Of a DNA stretch of 26,785 bases, positions 1-7,011 are shown in pieces. The notes beneath the pieces were generated by a model. The model had not been told where the DNA came from and did no database searches. It was given only the letters and a program-made list of their open reading frames with translations. The stretch is taken from the NCBI GenBank assembly GCA_021810725.1, contig JAJZIE010000009.1:1-26785 (forward strand), read 5' to 3'. Position numbers and translations under genes: made by a program. Each line of letters starts with the position of its first letter. The first letter of the stretch is position 1. The DNA comes from Bacillota bacterium. Its GTDB lineage: Bacteria; Bacillota; Sulfobacillia; JAJZYS01; JAJYTV01.

Positions 1-1
1 G

Positions 2-559
2 CTCTGGCGTGCCTGCGAGCGCTTCGACCCGAACTACGGGGTGCGCTTCTCCACCTACGCCGTGCCGCTGCTCATCGGCGAGATTCGCCGCTACCTCAGG
101 GACTACGGCCAGATCAAGGTCAGCCGCAGGCTGCGCGAGCGCGCCGCCATGGCCCGCCACGCGGCAGAGGAGCTCCGGTCGGAGCTTGGCCGCGAGCCGA
201 CGCCGCTCGAGGTCGCGCACGCCTGCGACCTGAGCGTAGACGAGGTGGTGGAGGCTCTCGAAGCCACACAGATGGTGCATTCGCTCGACGAGGTGATCGG
301 GCACGGCGAGCGCGAGGATCTCCTGCGCATCGATCGCCTCGAGGACACCGCCATCGCCGCGGACGGCGCCATCGACCGCGTCGACCTGCGCGAGGCCATG
401 CGCAGACTGCCCGAAGAGGAGCGCGCCGTGCTGTTCATGCGCTTCTTCCGCGACATGACGCAGCAGGAGGTGGCCGACCGCCTGGAGACCCACCAGGTGC
501 GCATCTCGCGCATCGAACGGCGCGCGCTGCAGCACGTGCGCGACATGCTGGGCCGCTGA
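2..559 (+). CDS. sigF: RNA polymerase sporulation sigma factor F (3' part)
   Basis: Forespore-specific sigma-70 family factor that directs early forespore transcription. The gene runs off the left edge; codon phase starts at base 2, and about 185 C-terminal residues are present. The visible part begins in region 2 (FSTYAVPLLIGEIRRYLRD, with KVSRRLRE after it), continues through region 3 (LGREPTPLEVAHACDLSVDEV) and ends with the region 4 helix-turn-helix (LPEEERAVLFMRFFRDMTQ, then QEVADRLETHQVRISRIER). From memory this matches Bacillus SigF well. SigG is similar, so the call also leans on the spoVA genes that follow: in Bacillus the spoIIA operon carrying sigF lies just upstream of spoVA. The upstream anti-sigma genes spoIIAA/AB would lie outside the window. 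Confidence 0.88.
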   Translation, partial: LWRACERFDPNYGVRFSTYAVPLLIGEIRRYLRDYGQIKVSRRLRERAAMARHAAEELRSELGREPTPLEVAHACDLSVDEVVEALEATQMVHSLDEVIGHGEREDLLRIDRLEDTAIAADGAIDRVDLREAMRRLPEEERAVLFMRFFRDMTQQEVADRLETHQVRISRIERRALQHVRDMLGR

Positions 560-565
560 AACCGT

Positions 566-595
566 ACATGAGCCAGCCGGGGGCTTCGCATCCTA
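566..595 (+). promoter_or_regulatory. Possible forespore (sigma-G-type) promoter for dodecin-spoVA
   Basis: ACATG at 566-570 (close to the -35 consensus GHATR) is followed after 18 bases by CATCCTA at 589-595 (fits the -10 consensus CATNMTA). A start near 602 would give a leader of about 22 nt carrying the AGGAGGG ribosome site before the dodecin ATG at 624. The match was judged by eye and the -35 misses its first base. Confidence 0.4.
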
Positions 596-623
596 GCCTC
601 TGAACGAGGAGGGATGAGAAGAC

Positions 624-821
624 ATGCCGGTGGTCAAGGTGCTTGAACTGGTCGGCGAGTCCAGGGAGGACTGGCAGGACGCGGTGCAGTCGGCGGTACG
701 CGAGGCTTCGCGCACGGTCAAGAACATCTCCGGGGTGGAGGTCGCCAACTGGACGGCTCAGGTGCAGTCCGGTCAGATCGTCGAATACAAGGCCAACGTC
801 AAGGTCGCGTTCACCGAATAG
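624..821 (+). CDS. Dodecin family protein
   Basis: 65-aa dodecin, usual family length. Dodecins assemble as hollow dodecamers that store or buffer flavins. The sequence follows the family pattern of a first strand (VVKVLELVGES), an amphipathic helix (DAVQSAVREASRTVKNI) and strands ending in YKANVKVAF. A strong site GAGGAGGG lies 10-12 bases before the ATG. Compared by eye with the Halobacterium dodecin, the flavin-stacking Trp (W36) aligns with Gly37 and the partner Gln (Q55) with Lys56, so flavin may be bound differently or not at all. The gene sits between sigF and spoVAC, where Bacillus has spoVAA/AB, with a hairpin just behind it. A role in the spore is inferred only from position and the possible sigma-G promoter. 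Confidence 0.9.
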   Translation: MPVVKVLELVGESREDWQDAVQSAVREASRTVKNISGVEVANWTAQVQSGQIVEYKANVKVAFTE

Positions 822-828
822 CGCTGGT

Positions 829-854
829 GCGGGCAGCCCCCTCGGGCTGCCCGC
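829..854. terminator. Strong hairpin between dodecin and spoVAC
   Basis: GCGGGCAGCCC at 829-839 pairs perfectly with GGGCTGCCCGC at 844-854 around the 4-base loop CCTC. No T-run follows, so it is either a weak terminator, an mRNA 3'-end stabiliser for dodecin, or an attenuator lowering read-through into spoVA. Confidence 0.6.
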
Positions 855-895
855 ATGCCGCTTCAGGGAGGTGCAGCCGCCAGGCGCGGCAGGTG

Positions 896-1339
896 ATGGA
901 GCCAAAGGAATACAGGCAGCGCGTCAAGCGGCTGGAGCCGCCGCGGCCCATCGCGCGGAACGCGCTCTGGGCTTTCGTCGTCGGTGGCGTCATCTGCCTC
1001 ATCGGGCAGGTGGTGCAGTCCGGCCTCATGGCCGTAGGTTACAACCAGGAGACTGTCAAGGCCCCGACCTCGATCATCATGGTCTTTCTCGGCGCGCTGG
1101 CCACCGCGCTTGGCATCTACGACCGGATCGCGAAGTTCGGAGGGATGGGCGCGAACCTGCCCATCACAGGCTTCTCCAACGCTGTCGTGGCCCCCGCCAT
1201 GGAGTTCAAGCAGGAGGGGCCGATCATGGGCACCGGCGCGCGCATCTTCCAGATCGCCGGACCTGTGATCGCGTACGGCCTGCTGACCGCGTTCGTGGTC
1301 GGGCTGGTGCGCTTCGTCATCATGGGGGGAAAGCCATGA
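896..1339 (+). CDS. spoVAC: Stage V sporulation protein AC
   Basis: Integral membrane protein of the SpoVA complex, which moves calcium-dipicolinic acid into the forespore and releases it in germination; Bacillus SpoVAC has been reported to act as a mechanosensitive channel. 147 aa from ATG 896, close to the family's usual 150. A charged N-terminus (EPKEYRQRVKRLEPPRP) is followed by hydrophobic segments at about 21-42, 50-67 and 117-140, and the family motif KFGGMGANLPITGFSN lies near residue 80. A GTG at 893 is an equally good start. No well-spaced Shine-Dalgarno is visible (GGGAGGT at 866-872 is about 23 bases away). The stop overlaps the spoVAD ATG. Confidence 0.92.
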   Translation: MEPKEYRQRVKRLEPPRPIARNALWAFVVGGVICLIGQVVQSGLMAVGYNQETVKAPTSIIMVFLGALATALGIYDRIAKFGGMGANLPITGFSNAVVAPAMEFKQEGPIMGTGARIFQIAGPVIAYGLLTAFVVGLVRFVIMGGKP

Positions 1340-2361
1340 AGGTGCAAACCGCGCCAAGCCCGACCGGGCAGCGGGGCCATCTGCGCCTCGACGCGACGAT
1401 CGCCTCCAGTGCCACCGTCGTCGGCCCGTTCGAGGCGCAAGGACCATTGGGCCCCCTGTTCGACCGGGTCGTGCAGGACGATCTCTGCGGGGAAAAGAGC
1501 TACGAGCGGGCCGAGCTGTGCCTCCTGCGCGGCGCCGTCGAGCTGCTGCTCGACCGCTCCGAAGTCAGCGCGACCGACGTGGATTTACTGATCGGCGGAG
1601 ACCTGCTCGACCAGATCACCACCACGAACTTCGCGGGGCGCGATCTAGGCGTACCGCTGCTCGGCGTCTACAGCGCCTGTGCCACCACCAGCGAGTCGCT
1701 GCTCCTGGGAGCGCTGGCCGTGACATCCAAGGCGGCTTCCACGGTGGTCTGCGCCACCGCCAGCCACCACCTGTCGGCCGAGCGGCAGTACCGCTTTCCG
1801 CTCGAACTCGCCGTGCAGCGCGCGCCGACGGCCCAGTGGACCGCGACCGGCGGCGCCGCGTTCCTGCTGGGAAGGAACGATGAGGGACTTGCGCGCATCG
1901 TCGCCGCGACGGTGGGCACGGTGCAGGACTACGGTCTCAAGGACCCCAACAACATGGGGGCGGCGATGGCCCCGGCGGCGGCGGACACGATCCTGCGGCA
2001 CTTCAGGGCACGCGGCCAGGCGAGCCGCGACTACGACCTCATTCTCACGGGCGACCTCGCTCGTGCCGGCCTGCCGCTGCTGGAGGAACTGCTCGGCGAG
2101 GAGGGGGAGCGCCCCGCGCATCGCCTGCAGGACGCCGGCGTGCTGCTCTACGACCCATCCCAGGACGTCCATGCCGGCGGATCCGGGGCGGCCTGCTCCG
2201 CGCTCGTGCTCGCGAGTCTCGTCCTGCCGCGGCTGCGGCGCGGAGAACTGCGCCGGGTGCTGCTCGTCGCCACCGGCAGCCTGCACAGCCCGCGCAGCTA
2301 CCAGCAGGGCGAGACGATTCCGACGGTGGCGCACGCCGTGGAGCTGGAGGCGATCGTATGA
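1336..2361 (+). CDS. spoVAD: Stage V sporulation protein AD (DPA-binding, thiolase fold)
   Basis: 341 aa, the normal size. SpoVAD is the peripheral inner-membrane SpoVA subunit that binds dipicolinic acid and has a 3-ketoacyl-ACP synthase/thiolase-like fold. Family stretches visible are DLLIGGDLLDQITTTNFAGR, GVYSACATTSESL with the thiolase-position Cys, the ASHHLSAERQYRFPLEL segment, and KDPNNMGAAMAPAAADTI. The start is ATG 1336, preceded by GGGGGGA at 1324-1330 and overlapping the spoVAC stop as ATGA, so translation is probably coupled. It overlaps spoVAE in the same way at 2358-2361. Confidence 0.95.
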   Translation: MKVQTAPSPTGQRGHLRLDATIASSATVVGPFEAQGPLGPLFDRVVQDDLCGEKSYERAELCLLRGAVELLLDRSEVSATDVDLLIGGDLLDQITTTNFAGRDLGVPLLGVYSACATTSESLLLGALAVTSKAASTVVCATASHHLSAERQYRFPLELAVQRAPTAQWTATGGAAFLLGRNDEGLARIVAATVGTVQDYGLKDPNNMGAAMAPAAADTILRHFRARGQASRDYDLILTGDLARAGLPLLEELLGEEGERPAHRLQDAGVLLYDPSQDVHAGGSGAACSALVLASLVLPRLRRGELRRVLLVATGSLHSPRSYQQGETIPTVAHAVELEAIV

Positions 2362-2708
2362 GCTACCTGCTGGCCTTCCTGGTCGGAGGGGCACTCTGCC
2401 TCCTCGCGCAGCTGGTGATGGACGTGACCAAGGCTACGGCTGCGGAGATCCTCGTGGGATCGGTGATGCTCGGCGCCATCGCGGCGGGCTTCGGCCTGTA
2501 CGAGCCGTTCGCCAAGTTCGCCGGGGCCGGCGCCACCATCCCCCTGCCCGGCTTCGGCTTCAGCCTCGTCAGCGGCCTGATCAAGGAACTGCCCAAGGAA
2601 GGCTGGGTCGCTCTGTTCTCCGGCGCCTTCAAGGCTACGGGCGCGGGCATCAAGGCCGCGCTGATCTTCGGGGTCATCGCCTCGTTCGCGACGCGCGCCC
2701 GCGCGTAA
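2358..2708 (+). CDS. spoVAE: Stage V sporulation protein AE (AEb type)
   Basis: 116-aa integral membrane protein, the length of the SpoVAEb subunit. Hydrophobic segments lie at about 3-20, 28-48 and 92-110. The motif KFAGAGATIPLPGFG mirrors KFGGMGANLPITGFSN in SpoVAC, reflecting the known relation of the two subunits. ATG 2358 overlaps the spoVAD stop. No spoVAEa, spoVAF, spoVAA or spoVAB is present in the window; the core AC-AD-AE set alone is common in non-Bacillus spore formers. scpA follows after a 68-base gap with its own likely promoter. Confidence 0.93.
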   Translation: MSYLLAFLVGGALCLLAQLVMDVTKATAAEILVGSVMLGAIAAGFGLYEPFAKFAGAGATIPLPGFGFSLVSGLIKELPKEGWVALFSGAFKATGAGIKAALIFGVIASFATRARA

Positions 2709-2740
2709 CGGGCAGGCTATGGCGGCGCACCGCCCTGCGC

Positions 2741-2746
2741 TATACT
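2741..2746 (+). promoter_or_regulatory. Likely sigma-A -10 element upstream of scpA
   Basis: TATACT at 2741-2746 lies 30 bases before the scpA GTG, and no good -35 is seen. A small GC hairpin (GGCGG 2721-2725 with CCGCC 2730-2734) sits just upstream and may mark the end of the spoVA message. The site would give scpAB vegetative expression separate from the sporulation operon. Confidence 0.45.
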
Positions 2747-2776
2747 TTGAGCCGATGCGCAGGGGGGTGCCGGACC

Positions 2777-3463
2777 GTGCAGTTCCGCGTCGTCCAGGAC
2801 GCCTACCAGGGACCTTTGGACCTCCTGCTGCGGCTGTCGCTCGAGCGCGACCTGCCGCTGCCCGACATTTCGCTCTCGGCGATCGCGCGAGAGTACCGCC
2901 AGATCCTGAGGTCCGCTCCCGAGGTGCCGCTCGGCGACGTCGGCGACTTCGCAGTGCTGTCCGCAAGGCTGCTGCTGCTCAAGGCGGGGTGGCGGCGCCA
3001 TGTCGCCGAGGAGCTCGAGGAGGCGGAGGAGATTGCCCCGCGGGGCGGCGGGATGCCGGAACTCGCGGCTGCCCTCCTCTTCCTGCAGTCCCGCATGCGG
3101 GAGCCGCTTTTCGCGCGCCAGGTGCTGCGTCCCCTTGCCAGCCACGACCCTGAGCAACTGCTGCTGGCATGGGACCGTCTGAGCCGGCGGGCTGCGCGAC
3201 TCGGTCGGCGTGCCCGCCTCAAACCCAAGGCGCAGATCCCGTTTCGCAGGGTACTGGTCGTGCTCAGGCGGGAACTGCGCCAGCAGGGCCGGCTGCGCAT
3301 CGCGGCGCCCAGCCGGCCGCGGCGCGAGGCGGTGCTCGAACTTCTGGGAGCGCTCGAGCTGACGCGCCTGGGCGAGGCGGGCCTCGAGCAACGGCAACTG
3401 ACCGATCCGCTCTATCTGATCAGGCGCGAGGAGGCGGACGATGGCGAACTGGCAGGAGATTGA
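2777..3463 (+). CDS. scpA: Segregation and condensation protein A
   Basis: Kleisin subunit of the SMC-ScpAB condensin, which helps compact and segregate the origin region. 228 aa, slightly short for the family (about 250). The N-terminal SMC-binding region is clear (VVQDAYQGPLDLLLRLSLER, then ARLLLLKAGWRRH), and a C-terminal winged-helix portion follows (PFRRVLVVLRRELRQQGRL, ELLGALELTRLGEAGLEQRQ). The start is GTG 2777 because AGGGGGG at 2761-2767 is well placed and the kleisin motif begins within a few codons. The 3' end overlaps scpB by 23 bases, implying coupled translation. Confidence 0.93.
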   Translation: MQFRVVQDAYQGPLDLLLRLSLERDLPLPDISLSAIAREYRQILRSAPEVPLGDVGDFAVLSARLLLLKAGWRRHVAEELEEAEEIAPRGGGMPELAAALLFLQSRMREPLFARQVLRPLASHDPEQLLLAWDRLSRRAARLGRRARLKPKAQIPFRRVLVVLRRELRQQGRLRIAAPSRPRREAVLELLGALELTRLGEAGLEQRQLTDPLYLIRREEADDGELAGD

Positions 3464-3956
3464 GGCATTGCTCTTCGCCAGCGGCAAGGGTCACGCGGAG
3501 GACGAGCTCGCCCGCCTGCTCGGCACGACAGCCCTCGAGGTGCGGGTGCTGCTCGAGGAACTCGAGGGCCATCTCGCGGGACATGGCATCCAGCTCAGCT
3601 GGCAGGAAGGGCGCGTCGCGCTCCTGACGGCTCCGGAGCACGGCGAACTTTTGCAGCGCGCTCTGCCGAACGCCCCGGGCGCTCTTTCGCCCGCGGCCCT
3701 CGAAGCCCTGACCTTGATCGCCTACCGCCAGCCGATCACGCGCGCCGAGATCGACGCCATGCGCGGCGTGCGTTCTGAGCGTACCCTGCAGACGCTGCAG
3801 GAACTTGGCCTCGTCGAGGTCGTCGGCCGCTCCGCGGGGGCGGTGCGCGCACCTCTCTATGGCACCACCGTGGAGTTCCTCCGTCGTTTCAACCTCACCT
3901 CTCTCGACGACCTGCCGGAGCTGCCGCAAGAGGAAGAGCCCGCCGAGGCAACCTAA
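3441..3956 (+). CDS. scpB: Segregation and condensation protein B
   Basis: Partner of ScpA in the SMC complex; it forms dimers of tandem winged-helix domains that bind the ScpA linker. 171 aa, near the usual 180-200. Recognisable parts are WQEIEALLFASGKGHAEDEL at the N-terminus and the family signature LSPAALEALTLIAYRQPITR followed by AEIDAMRGV, with a late YGTTVEFLRRFNLTSLDDLP. ATG 3441 lies inside the scpA 3' end. The DUF2953 gene follows after 16 bases, an arrangement common in spore formers. Confidence 0.95.
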   Translation: MANWQEIEALLFASGKGHAEDELARLLGTTALEVRVLLEELEGHLAGHGIQLSWQEGRVALLTAPEHGELLQRALPNAPGALSPAALEALTLIAYRQPITRAEIDAMRGVRSERTLQTLQELGLVEVVGRSAGAVRAPLYGTTVEFLRRFNLTSLDDLPELPQEEEPAEAT

Positions 3957-3972
3957 GCCCGGAGTTGATGCT

Positions 3973-4512
3973 GTGCTCTTCCTCTGGGGACTCGGCGGGG
4001 CCCTGCTCGCGCTCGTCGCCCTGCTGGCTGTGCCGCTCACGCTGAGAAGTGTCGTGCGCTGGCCGGGCTTCAGCGAGGCGGAGGTCCTGGTCGGGCCGTG
4101 GCGCATCTCCCGCTGGCACGCGCCTGGGCCGCGCAGCCCCCGGCGTGCCGCGGGCGGTTCGGGTCAGGGAGGCGGCCAGGCTGGAGGGCCCGACCGAGAC
4201 GCCATGCTCGCCGCTCTGCAGGCTTTCTTCCAGACGCTGCGACGTACGCCTGTCTCGGAAGCCGCGCTCGATGGCGAGGGCGGCGTCGGTGATCCGGCGG
4301 TCACCGCCGTGCTCTACGGCCTTGCCTGGTCGGTCCTCGGAGGTGTCGCCACCGCCGAGGGGCAGGGGGTTCGCGTGCGCCTCACGCCGAAACTCGAGGG
4401 ACCAGCGGGCGGCAGACTGCACGCGCGTGCCCGGGTTACGCTCACGTTGGGCCGTCTGCTGCTCGCGGGGCTCAGAGCTCAAGCGGCTCGCTTGCATCCT
4501 CACCGACCCTAA
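3973..4512 (+). CDS. DUF2953 domain protein (YtfI-like)
   Basis: 179 aa. One N-terminal membrane segment (FLWGLGGALLALVALLAVPL) is followed by a Gly-rich linker at about 57-72 and a soluble part (LQAFFQTLRRTPVSEAALDG, VLYGLAWSVLGGVA, VRVRLTPKLEG, LHARARVTLTLGRLLLAGL) that fits DUF2953. In Bacillus the homologue ytfI is directly followed by ytfJ; many spore formers have scpA-scpB-DUF2953-ytfJ. Here ytfJ lies about 19 kb away at 23372. The start is GTG 3973 with GGAG at 3961-3964; an ATG at 3968 is out of frame. Function is unknown beyond its link to sporulation. Confidence 0.75.
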   Translation: MLFLWGLGGALLALVALLAVPLTLRSVVRWPGFSEAEVLVGPWRISRWHAPGPRSPRRAAGGSGQGGGQAGGPDRDAMLAALQAFFQTLRRTPVSEAALDGEGGVGDPAVTAVLYGLAWSVLGGVATAEGQGVRVRLTPKLEGPAGGRLHARARVTLTLGRLLLAGLRAQAARLHPHRP

Positions 4513-4804
4513 TCTCAACCCGCCAACGGGAAGGCCTGCGCTTCTCCGGCAAGATCGTGTCGGCGACGATCTCAAGGCAGGCGGATCGCTCGTTTGGCTA
4601 GTTCCACGGCGTCTGCCTGTGGAGCGGAGGCTCTGGCGGCAGCCATCCCGCTGCTGTGAAACCGGCCCCGAAGCAGGAAGTCGGCACCAAATCTATCTTT
4701 AGATAGCTTGCTGGGTCCGACGGAACGGCCATGCGTCCGGGCAGGTGAGCGGACGCTTCCCACAGAACAGATAGGCGCCGCGATGTCCGCGCGCAGGAGG
4801 TATT
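4513..4804. other. Non-coding gap before oligopeptidase B
   Basis: No ORF with a ribosome site is visible. It holds one AT-rich palindrome (4693-4706) and, at its right end, the AGGAGG site of the next gene (4795-4800). A structured RNA is possible, but I could not match one to a known riboswitch. Confidence 0.5.
4693..4706. repeat. AT-rich palindrome, possible operator
   Basis: CTATCT-TT-AGATAG is a perfect 6-bp inverted repeat with a 2-base centre, conspicuous for its AT content in GC-rich surroundings. It lies about 100 bases before the oligopeptidase start, so it could be a regulator site or part of a promoter. Confidence 0.35.
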
Positions 4805-6847
4805 ATGCTGCCGCCAGTCGCCCAGGAGAGGCCCCACACGCATGAACTCCACGGAGATGCCCGCTTGGACCCTTACCAGTGGCTACGTCGGAAAGAGGAC
4901 CCGGACGTCATCGCCTACATTGAGGCGGAGAACCGCTATCGCGCCGAGGTCATGGCACCGCTCGAGCCCTTCGCCGATCGCCTCTACCAGGAAATGCTCG
5001 CCCACATCGCGGAGGACAGGGTGGACCCCGCGGTGCAGGACGGGCCCTATTTTTACTATCGGCGCACCCGCAAAGGGCTCGCGTACCCAATCTACGCGCG
5101 GAAGCGGGCGGCCGACCGCAGCGAGTTCGCGGCGGTGGCCGAGGAAGTCCTGCTGGACTTGAACGCTCTCGCCGCAGGCAAGGACTTCTACTCCGTGACG
5201 CTGCTGCGCCTGAGCCCCGACCAAAGCCGGCTGGCCTTCCTCGAGAACCAGGACGGCACGGACCGCTACACCGTGCGCGTGAAGGACCTCCTATCCGGGA
5301 AGCTCCTCCGGGAGGAGATCCAAGGCGTGTTCCTCGCGGACAGCCTCGAGTGGGACGCGGCGGGGCAGCACCTCTTCTACGTCACGGTCGACGAGACGCA
5401 GCGGCCCTTCCGGCTCTGGCGGCACAAGATAGGCGATCACACGGGCGACGTCCTGCTCTACGAGGAGCGGGACATCGCCTTCAGCCTCAGGCTCTACCGT
5501 GCGCGCAGCGGACGCCACCTCTTTCTGCAGACCGCGTCGAAGGCGACCTCCGAGGTGCGCTACCTGCGAGCGGACCGGCCGCTCGCCCCGCCGGTGCTCT
5601 TCGCGCCACGGCAAGAGGGTGTCGAATATGGCCTTGAGGACTGGGGCGAGGACTTTCTCGTCCTGACGAACCGCGACGCGCCGAACTTCCGCCTCCTGCG
5701 CTGCCCGCAGGACGATCCCGGTCGGCTCGAGCCGCTCGTGCCGTACGACCCGCAGGTCTACCTGCAGGAAGTGCACCCCTTCAAGGCCGCGCTGGTGCTG
5801 GCCGGTCGTCAGGATGGGCTCCGGCAGATCTGGGTGCTGCGGGAGGGACGGCTCCACCGGCTCGAGTGGCCTGAGCCGCTCTACGTCTCGCGCGTGTGGG
5901 AGAATCGGGAGTACGCAACGCAAGCGTGCCTCGTCTCCTACGAGTCTCGCCTCACGCCGGAGTCGATCTACGAACTCGACTTGCGTACCTGCGCCATGAG
6001 CCTTTTGCAGCAGGAGGAGGTGCCGGGCTACAGCCCGGGACCCTATCGACAGGAGCGGCTTTGGGCCACGGCGGAGGACGGCGTCAAGGTGCCGATGTCC
6101 GCCGTCTACCGCACGGACCGCGGTGATCTCAAGGCACGGCCTCTCATCCTCTACGGCTATGGCTCCTACGGAATGCCGAGCGAACCCGCCTTCGACCCCA
6201 AGCTCCTGCCGCTTCTCGACCGCGGCGTCGTGTTTGTGACGGCGCACGTGCGCGGCGGCGGCGAGATGGGGCGGCCCTGGTACCAGGACGGAAAGCTGCT
6301 AAAGAAGCGCAACACCTTCCTCGACTTCATCAGCTGCGCACGCGAGCTGATCGCCCAGGGCTGGACGACGAGCGACCGCTTGGCCGCGATGGGTCGCAGC
6401 GCCGGCGGGCTTCTGATGGGCGCGATCGTCAACCTCGCGCCAGGGCTCTTCCAGGCAGTCTCCGCCGGCGTGCCGTTTGTGGACGTGGTCACGACGATGC
6501 TCGACGCAAGCATCCCGTTGACGAGTCTCGAGTGGGACGAGTGGGGCAACCCGGCCGATGCCGACTACTACCGCTACATGAAGTCCTACAGCCCTTACGA
6601 CAACGTCGTGGCGCAGGCGTACCCGCACCTCTACGTCTATACCGGCCTCAACGATCCGAGGGTAGCCTTCTGGGAACCCGTGAAGTGGGTCGCGCGCCTG
6701 CGCGCCACCAGGACGGACAGCCACGACCTAGTGCTCAAGACGCTGATGGGCGCCGGGCACGGCGGATCGTCCGGGCGCTACGCGCGCCTCAGGGAGTTCG
6801 CAGAGGAGTACGCCTTTGTGCTGCACCACATCGGCGTCGACGCGTAG
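4805..6847 (+). CDS. ptrB: Oligopeptidase B (S9A serine peptidase)
   Basis: 680-aa prolyl-oligopeptidase family enzyme that cuts short peptides after Arg/Lys. The N-terminal signature HGDARLDPYQWLRRKEDPDV is followed by a beta-propeller (about 70-400) and an alpha/beta-hydrolase domain. Catalytic residues are visible: Ser532 in GRSAGGLLMG, Asp617 in LNDPRVAFWEPVKW and His652 in GAGHGG. As I recall, these are also the E. coli enzyme's positions, so the length is conserved almost exactly. Also typical are RPLILYGYGSYG and VTAHVRGGGEMGRPWY. There is no signal peptide, so it is probably cytoplasmic. The start is ATG 4805 with AGGAGG at 4795-4800. It looks monocistronic and ends at a strong hairpin. 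Confidence 0.95.
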   Translation: MLPPVAQERPHTHELHGDARLDPYQWLRRKEDPDVIAYIEAENRYRAEVMAPLEPFADRLYQEMLAHIAEDRVDPAVQDGPYFYYRRTRKGLAYPIYARKRAADRSEFAAVAEEVLLDLNALAAGKDFYSVTLLRLSPDQSRLAFLENQDGTDRYTVRVKDLLSGKLLREEIQGVFLADSLEWDAAGQHLFYVTVDETQRPFRLWRHKIGDHTGDVLLYEERDIAFSLRLYRARSGRHLFLQTASKATSEVRYLRADRPLAPPVLFAPRQEGVEYGLEDWGEDFLVLTNRDAPNFRLLRCPQDDPGRLEPLVPYDPQVYLQEVHPFKAALVLAGRQDGLRQIWVLREGRLHRLEWPEPLYVSRVWENREYATQACLVSYESRLTPESIYELDLRTCAMSLLQQEEVPGYSPGPYRQERLWATAEDGVKVPMSAVYRTDRGDLKARPLILYGYGSYGMPSEPAFDPKLLPLLDRGVVFVTAHVRGGGEMGRPWYQDGKLLKKRNTFLDFISCARELIAQGWTTSDRLAAMGRSAGGLLMGAIVNLAPGLFQAVSAGVPFVDVVTTMLDASIPLTSLEWDEWGNPADADYYRYMKSYSPYDNVVAQAYPHLYVYTGLNDPRVAFWEPVKWVARLRATRTDSHDLVLKTLMGAGHGGSSGRYARLREFAEEYAFVLHHIGVDA

Positions 6848-6871
6848 GCACCTGCCGGCCTGGGAGTGGCC

Positions 6872-6908
6872 AGTGGCTCCGTGCGCAGCGCGAGCGCACG
6901 GAGCCACT
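6872..6908 (+). terminator. Terminator hairpin after ptrB
   Basis: A perfect 15-bp stem (AGTGGCTCCGTGCGC at 6872-6886 with its complement at 6894-6908) and a 7-base loop, followed by the modestly T-containing CTCATCTTTG. It separates ptrB from the next gene. Confidence 0.8.
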
Positions 6909-6929
6909 CTCATCTTTGAAGGGTGAGGA

Positions 6930-6949
6930 CTCCTGCAGGAATGCAGGAG
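6930..6949 (+). repeat. Hairpin with GNRA tetraloop upstream of the M1 peptidase
   Basis: CTCCTGCA and TGCAGGAG form a perfect 8-bp stem closed by GGAA, a GNRA-type loop. It lies 23 bases after the ptrB terminator and 62 before the peptidase start. It could be the 3' end of an unseen transcript or an mRNA stabiliser. Confidence 0.45.
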
Positions 6950-7011
6950 CACACCGAGGAAGCGTATGCCATATTTAGGCGGCATGCGCCAACCGGCGGA
7001 GGTGGTTTCGC

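Noticed and set aside
643..1335. Long upstream extension of the SpoVAD frame
   Set aside because: It runs through dodecin and spoVAC in another frame; homology and the ribosome site start at ATG 1336.
4560..4800. Possible riboswitch (cobalamin or guanidine-I like pieces)
   Set aside because: A few short matches to recalled consensus strings only; the conserved core order was missing.
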